From positions 558,001 to 622,000 of the forward strand of contig JAFUSN010000004.1 of the NCBI GenBank assembly GCA_017467625.1: DNA of 64,000 nucleotides. Direction: 5' to 3'. This document shows positions 58,589-64,000 of this stretch, one piece after another (position 1 is the first letter of the stretch; the number at the start of each line of letters is the position of its first letter). The notes below the pieces were generated by a model. It was given only the letters and a program-made list of their open reading frames with translations. It was not told where the DNA came from and ran no database searches. This DNA is from RGIG1681 sp017467625. Lineage in GTDB: Bacteria; Bacillota; Clostridia; Christensenellales; UBA1242. A program made the translations under genes and the position numbers.

Positions 58589-61165
58589 ATGTTATCACCA
58601 ATGATGAAGCATTATCTTGAAATGAAAGAAAAATATCCAGATACTATTTTATTTTATAGGCTGGGTGATTTTTATGAAATGTTTTTTGAAGATGCTGAAA
58701 TTGTTTCAAGAGAACTTGAATTAACACTTACTGGAAAAGATTGTGGGCTTGATAAAAGGGCGCCAATGTGTGGCGTTCCATTTCACGCTGCGCAAAGCTA
58801 TATTGCAAAACTTATTTCAAATGGTCATAGAGTTGCTATTTGTGAACAATTGTCTGATCCAAAGGCAACAAAGGGACTTGTTGAAAGAGATGTGGTTCAA
58901 ATTGTTACACCAGGAACAGTTATTGAAAATGATGTTTTGGAGGCAAAGAGAAACAATTTTTTGATGACGGTTTTTGCAGGAAAACAGAGTATTGGTGTTT
59001 GTTATACTGACATTTCTACTGGTTTTATTGAGGCGATGGAACTTTCGGGAAATGATAGGCTTAAACTTTTAGATGATGTTTTGGCTCGTGTTAAACCATC
59101 TGAGATTTTGTGTAATTCAACATTTATTGATGAGTCAAACAATCTTTCGGCTGAAAAACTTGGATTTGTTCCACCATTTTATCCAAAAGATTCAATTTTT
59201 GAATATTCCAAGGCTAAATCAATAATTTTAAAACAGTTTTCTGTTTCAAGTCTTTCTGCATTTGGAATTCAAGACCAAAAAGAACTTGTGATTGCTGTTG
59301 GTGGTGCACTTAATTATTTTGAAGAAACACAAAAGCGTTTGGTTTCTAACGTGAAAAAACTTTCAATTGTTCAAGATAATCGTTTTGTTCATCTTGATAT
59401 TTTGGCACGTAAAAATTTGGAACTCACACAAAGTAATTCATTAAACAGCAAAAAAGGTTCACTTTTATGGCTTTTAGATAAAACCAAAACATCAATGGGT
59501 GCAAGACTTTTAAAGCAATTTGTTGATGAACCACTTCGTGATGAAAACATTATTAATGCAAGACTTGATTCTGTTGAAGAACTTAAAAATGATTTGATTT
59601 TAAGAAAGAGTTTAATTGATGCTTTTGATGGATTTTCAGACATTGAGAGAAAGTGTAGTAAAATTTCAGCTAATACAATCACTCCAAAAGAATGTTTGAG
59701 TTTGGCTGATACAATTGAAAGACTTCCTGAAATTAAAAAATTGTTGATGGGAACCAAATCAAAGTTGTTGCATGATGCAGGAGAAAAAATTGTTCTTTTA
59801 GAAGATATTAAAAAAGTTTTAATTGATGCAATTGATCCAAACTGCCCAGCAAATCTTAAAGATGGTGGTTATATTTTATCAAGTTTTAATGAAGAACTTT
59901 CAAATTTGAGAAATGCTGGCGAGTATGGAAAACAGTGGCTCGCAGAATATGAGAGAGCCGAAAGGGAAAGAACAGGCATTAAGGTTTTAAAAACTGGTTA
60001 TAACAGAGTTTTTGGATATTACATAGAGATTACAAATTCTGGGCTATCTCAAGTTCCAGAAAACTACATTAGAAAACAAACCACAATCAATAGTGAACGT
60101 TTCATTACTCCAGAACTTAAAGAAATGGAGTATAAAATTTTAAATAGCAAAGATCAATCTATTGAACTTGAAGCAAAAATCTATAATGAAATTAAAACTT
60201 ACCTTGCTTCATACATAACTGAGTTTTCGGATATTGCGTCTGCAGTTGCACTTACGGATTGTTTAATTTCATTTGCTGAAGTTTCTGCTGATAATAATTT
60301 TAATAGGCCAATTGTTTCAAGCCGGTTTGATCATATTAAAATTGAGGGTGGAAGACATCCTGTTGTTGAGGCAATGATGGAAAATAAAGATTTTTCACCT
60401 AATGACACATTACTTGATTCAAATGAAAATAGAACAATGCTAATAACTGGACCGAATATGGCTGGAAAGAGCACATATATGAGACAAGTTGCAATAATAA
60501 CATTGATGGCTCACATGGGTTGTTTTGTTCCGGCAAAATCGGCAGAAATTGCAATTATTGACAGAGTGTTTACTAGAGTTGGTGCGTCAGATGATTTGGC
60601 GTTTGGTCAAAGCACTTTTATGGTTGAAATGAGCGAGGTTTCAAACATAATCAATAATGCAACAGATAAAAGTTTGATAATTTTAGATGAGGTTGGAAGA
60701 GGAACGTCAACTTATGATGGAATGAGTATTGCTGCGGCAATAATTGAATACCTTGCAAAACACTTACATGCAAAAACATTATTTTCAACACACTACCATG
60801 AACTAACTGATTTAGAAGGAAAACTTGATGGTGTTAAAAACTATAGAGTTATGGTTAAAGAGTGGGATGGTAATATTGTTTTTCTTCATAAAATTGCAAG
60901 AGGATCAGCCAATAGAAGCTTTGGTATTGAAGTTGCAAAACTTGCAGGTCTTCCAAACGAACTTATTGCAAGGGCAAAAGAAATTTTAAATGAACGAGAA
61001 GAAAGTGGAGTTGTTACAACGGTTAAAAGTGATAATCAGCAAATTCAAACTAATGCTAATGTTGTTGAAGTTATCAATATTTTGAAAGAAACTGATATGG
61101 ATAATATTTCGCCACTTATGGCGTTTGGAACACTTCAGAACCTTGTTGATAAAGTGAAAAAATAA
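58589..61165 (+). CDS. mutS: DNA mismatch repair protein MutS
   Basis: Mismatch sensor ATPase, 858 aa, the normal length. Domain I carries the mismatch-reading FYEMF motif (LGDFYEMFFEDA). The connector, lever and clamp follow, then the ABC-type ATPase with Walker A TGPNMAGKSTYMRQ, TRVGASDDLAFGQSTFMVEM, Walker B IILDEVGRGTSTYDG and FSTHYHEL. The C-terminal region ends in the usual dimer/tetramer segment (ISPLMAFGTLQNLVDK). It is nine bases after miaB and eleven before mutL. Confidence 0.98.
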   Translation: MLSPMMKHYLEMKEKYPDTILFYRLGDFYEMFFEDAEIVSRELELTLTGKDCGLDKRAPMCGVPFHAAQSYIAKLISNGHRVAICEQLSDPKATKGLVERDVVQIVTPGTVIENDVLEAKRNNFLMTVFAGKQSIGVCYTDISTGFIEAMELSGNDRLKLLDDVLARVKPSEILCNSTFIDESNNLSAEKLGFVPPFYPKDSIFEYSKAKSIILKQFSVSSLSAFGIQDQKELVIAVGGALNYFEETQKRLVSNVKKLSIVQDNRFVHLDILARKNLELTQSNSLNSKKGSLLWLLDKTKTSMGARLLKQFVDEPLRDENIINARLDSVEELKNDLILRKSLIDAFDGFSDIERKCSKISANTITPKECLSLADTIERLPEIKKLLMGTKSKLLHDAGEKIVLLEDIKKVLIDAIDPNCPANLKDGGYILSSFNEELSNLRNAGEYGKQWLAEYERAERERTGIKVLKTGYNRVFGYYIEITNSGLSQVPENYIRKQTTINSERFITPELKEMEYKILNSKDQSIELEAKIYNEIKTYLASYITEFSDIASAVALTDCLISFAEVSADNNFNRPIVSSRFDHIKIEGGRHPVVEAMMENKDFSPNDTLLDSNENRTMLITGPNMAGKSTYMRQVAIITLMAHMGCFVPAKSAEIAIIDRVFTRVGASDDLAFGQSTFMVEMSEVSNIINNATDKSLIILDEVGRGTSTYDGMSIAAAIIEYLAKHLHAKTLFSTHYHELTDLEGKLDGVKNYRVMVKEWDGNIVFLHKIARGSANRSFGIEVAKLAGLPNELIARAKEILNEREESGVVTTVKSDNQQIQTNANVVEVINILKETDMDNISPLMAFGTLQNLVDKVKK

Positions 61166-61176
61166 AAGGAGGGTTT

Positions 61177-63153
61177 ATGGCAAAAATAAACATATTGGAT
61201 CCATCGGTTTACAATTTGATTGCAGCAGGTGAAGTTGTTGAAAGACCAGCTTCGGTTGTGAAAGAACTTATTGAAAATGCAATTGATGCTGGTGGAAAAA
61301 ATATCACAATTGAAATCAAAAATGGTGGTAAGTCATTAATTGAAATTTCTGATGACGGAATTGGAATTGAAGAACAGGATTTAAAATCTGCCTTTTTGCC
61401 TCATGCAACCAGCAAAATAAAAAACGCTGAAGATTTGGAATCAATTTTAACTCTTGGATTTCGCGGTGAGGCATTGGCTTCAATTGCCGCTGTTTCAAAA
61501 GTTACATTAACTTCAAAAACGCAAGATGAAGATGTTCCGAGTCAACTTCAGGTTAATGGTGGAACATTTGGTGAAGTTCATAAAGTTTCAGGTGTTAATG
61601 GCACAACTGTTAAAGTTGAGGATTTATTTTATTGTGTTCCGGCTCGTGCAAAGTTTTTAAAAAAAGACAAAACAGAAGAACAGGAAATTACAAACATTAT
61701 CACAAGAACAATTTTGGCTCATCCAGAAATCAAAATAATTTATATTGTTGATGGCAAAAAGGTTTTGGCATCACTGGGAAAAACTGAAAAAGAGGCAATG
61801 TTTTCAGTTTATGGTAAAGAGGCGGTTACTGAAACGCTTGAAGTTAAAGCCGAAAGAGATGGTACAAGTGTTTATGGATTTATTGGAAAACCAACATTTT
61901 CAAAATCTAATAGAACTTATCAAACGCTTATAATAAATGGTCGTTATGTTATCAATTTAACCGTTCAAACAGCTGTTGCAAATGCTTTTGGTGATTTTCT
62001 TATGAAAAGGCAATATCCATTTTTTGTTCTTTATCTAAACATTCCTGCAACTGAGGTTGATGTTAATGTTCACCCAAATAAACTTGATGTTAAATTTTTA
62101 AAATCATCGCTTGTTTATTCGGTTGTTTTTGAAGCAGTTTCTCGTGCTCTTAATTCAATGGATTATGTTAAAGAAATTGATAGTGAAACTAACGCTGGAA
62201 TTTCATATTTAAAGACTCTTGAAAAACCTACTCAAGAGAAAATTGATAAGGCGGGTGTTAACTTAAATCCATTTTCATCAAACTTTTCGGATATGTCAAA
62301 AGAAGATAAAGATAAGCTTTCAGACATTGTGGTTAATTCAATGATTGATATGAGTGATACCGAGGGTGTTAGAGATAATTTTGGACTTGGATCAAAATTA
62401 TTGGAAAGAATTAATGAAAAAGTTTCATCAAACCAAGGAAGCCCTTATAATTCAGATGATTATGGCGAACAAAAATTTGAAAAGCAACCAAGTAATGATT
62501 TTTCATATATTAAGCCAAAATCATTTAAACAAGATGGCTTTGTCAAGCCAAATACAATTCAATCAGATTTTACAGGAAATCAAATGATTTGGATTGGTAA
62601 ACTTTTTAATACATATTTAGTTATTGAATGGGGAGATAATATTTACATGATTGATCAGCATGCTGCCCATGAACGTATTCGCTATGAAAAACTTAAGGCT
62701 GAGTATGAAAATGGAGATATTGTTGTTCAACCAATGCTTGTTCCTTTTGTTATTTCATTAAACAGCGAAGATAGTCAAATTGTTGCTGATAATTTAGATG
62801 CAATTAGGTCGGTTGGTTTTGATATTGAAGAATTTGGTGAACGAACATACAAAATTTCATCAGTTCCAGCTATCGTTGCGGATATTGATTTTAATAAATT
62901 TTTTGCAATGTTTTTAGCTGAAAGGTTGAATAAATCAAAAATTACAGAGGCTGAACTTGTTAAAGATGATTTGATGCAAATGTCATGTAAAAGTGCCATT
63001 AAGGGTGGGGATGATTTAACAAAAGATGAAATTAATAGTTTATTGCTTGAAATGAGCAAACAAAACATCACCCTGTTTTGTCCACATGGCAGGCCGGTTG
63101 TTGTTAGAATAACAAAAACTGAAATTGAAAAGTGGTTTAAAAGGATAGTTTAG
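61177..63153 (+). CDS. mutL: DNA mismatch repair protein MutL
   Basis: 658 aa. The GHKL ATPase domain has NLIAAGEVVERPASVVKELIENAIDAG, DDGIGI and TLGFRGEALASI. A disordered linker (about 340-460) is followed by the C-terminal dimerisation/endonuclease domain with DQHAAHERIRYE (the metal-binding endonuclease motif), SCKSAIKGGD and FCPHGRPVVVRI. The endonuclease motif fits organisms without MutH. SD GGAGG. A terminator hairpin follows and overlaps the next gene. Confidence 0.98.
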   Translation: MAKINILDPSVYNLIAAGEVVERPASVVKELIENAIDAGGKNITIEIKNGGKSLIEISDDGIGIEEQDLKSAFLPHATSKIKNAEDLESILTLGFRGEALASIAAVSKVTLTSKTQDEDVPSQLQVNGGTFGEVHKVSGVNGTTVKVEDLFYCVPARAKFLKKDKTEEQEITNIITRTILAHPEIKIIYIVDGKKVLASLGKTEKEAMFSVYGKEAVTETLEVKAERDGTSVYGFIGKPTFSKSNRTYQTLIINGRYVINLTVQTAVANAFGDFLMKRQYPFFVLYLNIPATEVDVNVHPNKLDVKFLKSSLVYSVVFEAVSRALNSMDYVKEIDSETNAGISYLKTLEKPTQEKIDKAGVNLNPFSSNFSDMSKEDKDKLSDIVVNSMIDMSDTEGVRDNFGLGSKLLERINEKVSSNQGSPYNSDDYGEQKFEKQPSNDFSYIKPKSFKQDGFVKPNTIQSDFTGNQMIWIGKLFNTYLVIEWGDNIYMIDQHAAHERIRYEKLKAEYENGDIVVQPMLVPFVISLNSEDSQIVADNLDAIRSVGFDIEEFGERTYKISSVPAIVADIDFNKFFAMFLAERLNKSKITEAELVKDDLMQMSCKSAIKGGDDLTKDEINSLLLEMSKQNITLFCPHGRPVVVRITKTEIEKWFKRIV

Positions 63154-63174
63154 TTTTGAATAAACTTTAAATAG

Positions 63175-63204
63175 AACTCATATTTTTTAATATGAGTTTT
63201 TTTT
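63175..63204 (+). terminator. Terminator of mutL, overlapping the yqfC start
   Basis: Stem AACTCATATT/AATATGAGTT (63175-63184/63189-63198), four-base loop, eight T. The ATG of yqfC (63192) lies in its 3' arm. Confidence 0.7.
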
Positions 63205-63461
63205 ATGATTTAATTTCAGAGCTTGGATTGAATGAGGTTAAAGTTAAACCGCATGCTTCTATTATTTTTGATGAGGGTATGTCATTTTGTGGAAATTTTA
63301 AAATTGAAAATATTAGTGGTAATGAAGTTTGTTTGAGAGATAACAAAACAAAGTATATGATTTTTGGTGAAAAGCTTAATATAAAAACCATAGCAAAAGG
63401 AGAAATTGTTATTAAAGGAATTATAACAAAAATTGAAGTACAAGGTGAAAGCCATGGGTAA
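63192..63461 (+). CDS. yqfC: Sporulation protein YqfC
   Basis: 89 aa, YabP/YqfC family: ISELGLNEVKVKPHASIIFDEGMSFCGNFKIENISGNEVCLR, LNIKTIAKGEIVIKGIITKIE. The gene is sporulation-associated, expressed in the mother cell in Bacillus, and adjacent to yqfD as there. The only start that keeps the domain is ATG 63192, which is inside the mutL terminator and has no Shine-Dalgarno. A TTGAAT-17-CATATT box (63156-63184) lies 7 bases upstream, so the mRNA may be leaderless. It overlaps yqfD by eight bases. Confidence 0.88.
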   Translation: MSFFYDLISELGLNEVKVKPHASIIFDEGMSFCGNFKIENISGNEVCLRDNKTKYMIFGEKLNIKTIAKGEIVIKGIITKIEVQGESHG

Positions 63462-64000
63462 AATTCAAGTTAAAATAACGGGATTAAATTTAAATAGGTT
63501 AATTCAGAAACTGATTAGTAATGGCGTTATGGTTGAAAATGTTGAATACAAATCAAAACAAATTAAATTTTTTATAAATGAAAAAAATTTAAACTTATTA
63601 AAAAAGATTTGTAAAGAAGAAAGAAAGATATATACAGTAATTCAAAAAAATTTTTTTAAAAAGCTTCTATATAGGATTCCATATCTGTTTGGTTCATTTT
63701 TTGCATCATTATTAATTTTTATTTATATGTTTTCCTTTTGTAGTTTTGTAAATGAAATTGAAATTATTGGGACAAATTTAAATTCAACTTTAATTGCTGA
63801 AACTAGAAATGTTTTAAATAATAATAACATTTTTGTTGGGACAAATCGAGACAATGTTGATTCGCAAAAAATTGAAACAAAACTTATGGAGGAAATTTGC
63901 GATATATCATCGGCATCAGTAAAACTCTATGGAGGGAAATTAGTAATAAAATTATTTCCAAGAACACAACAATTTGAAATTAAAAATGACAACATAATAT
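63454..64000 (+). CDS. yqfD: Sporulation protein YqfD (3' end outside the window)
   Basis: The frame opens at ATG 63454 after AAGGTG inside yqfC and is still open at base 64000. Visible part: an N-terminal about 70-residue domain (KIQVKITGLNLNRLIQKLISNG), a transmembrane helix (RIPYLFGSFFASLLIFIYMFSF), then an extracytoplasmic part beginning VNEIEIIGTNLNSTLIAETRN and SASVKLYGGKLVIKLFPR. This matches SpoIV-stage YqfD, which acts with YqfC in spore formation. Truncated only by the window edge. Confidence 0.9.
   Translation, partial: MGKIQVKITGLNLNRLIQKLISNGVMVENVEYKSKQIKFFINEKNLNLLKKICKEERKIYTVIQKNFFKKLLYRIPYLFGSFFASLLIFIYMFSFCSFVNEIEIIGTNLNSTLIAETRNVLNNNNIFVGTNRDNVDSQKIETKLMEEICDISSASVKLYGGKLVIKLFPRTQQFEIKNDNII

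Overview
The window looks like chromosomal DNA from an uncultured, low-GC, endospore-forming bacterium of the Clostridia type. The evidence is strongly AT-rich genes with GGAG-type ribosome binding sites, consensus TTGACA/TATAAT promoters, a CtsR-McsA-McsB-ClpC heat-shock operon, a phenylalanyl T-box, and sporulation genes (spoVAC-spoVAD-spoVAE, yunB, yqfC-yqfD). TGA is used as a normal stop and TGG as Trp, so the standard bacterial code applies. The lineage is an inference from gene content, not a phylogenetic result.

Layout. 1-4646: 3' part of polA, a lytic transglycosylase, an ASCH-domain protein, a tRNA-Leu with the rare anticodon AAG, and a nitroreductase-like protein. 4656-9227: a MetG-type synthetase with a degenerate KMSKS loop behind an attenuator-like leader, a TspO protein, and an ABC-F ATPase. 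9316-9972: a six-tRNA operon (Pro, CAT, Asp, Phe, Thr, Tyr). 10112-15218: a DUF1653 protein, a GT-C membrane protein, a HEPN-like/unknown/macrodomain operon ending in a truA broken by an in-frame TGA, then degV. 15314-20240: the ctsR operon with its operator, then hpf. 20313-27708: a divergent ABC ATPase, an orphan PucR-type HTH protein, nth, obgE, yhbY, and T-box-pheS-pheT. 27719-34435: an orphan membrane protein, deoC, tsaE-tsaB-rimI, an alpha/beta hydrolase, a membrane-anchored MurF-type ligase, and a D-Ala-D-Ala ligase.

34561-47267: a large charged protein with a histone-like tail, a DUF1538 membrane protein with two PII-like partners, murG, an unknown HExxH protein, a second type IIA topoisomerase pair (ParE/ParC-like), and a membrane protein with an acidic cytoplasmic head. 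47283-53741: an Asn/Gln-rich secreted protein, spoVAC-VAD-VAE, yunB, and a cysteine desulfurase-thiI pair for tRNA thiolation. 53733-55925: a class A penicillin-binding protein. 55990-57060: a gene-poor island whose base composition differs from its neighbours. It holds a self-contained structured RNA (own promoter, closing stem, three hairpins, a kissing-loop pairing and a terminator) and remnants of small genes. 57110-64000: miaB, mutS, mutL, yqfC and the start of yqfD.

The themes are DNA replication and repair (polA, nth, mutSL, topoisomerase), translation and tRNA modification (tRNAs, metG, pheST, tsaEB, thiI, miaB, hpf, obgE), peptidoglycan synthesis (MurF-type ligase, ddl, murG, PBP), proteostasis (ctsR operon) and sporulation. 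The items most worth follow-up are the structured RNA at 56397-56572, the leader-peptide attenuator upstream of the MetG-like gene, the HEPN/macrodomain operon, the degenerate McsB, the interrupted truA, and several promoters placed only 6-7 bases upstream of a start codon, which implies leaderless mRNAs.
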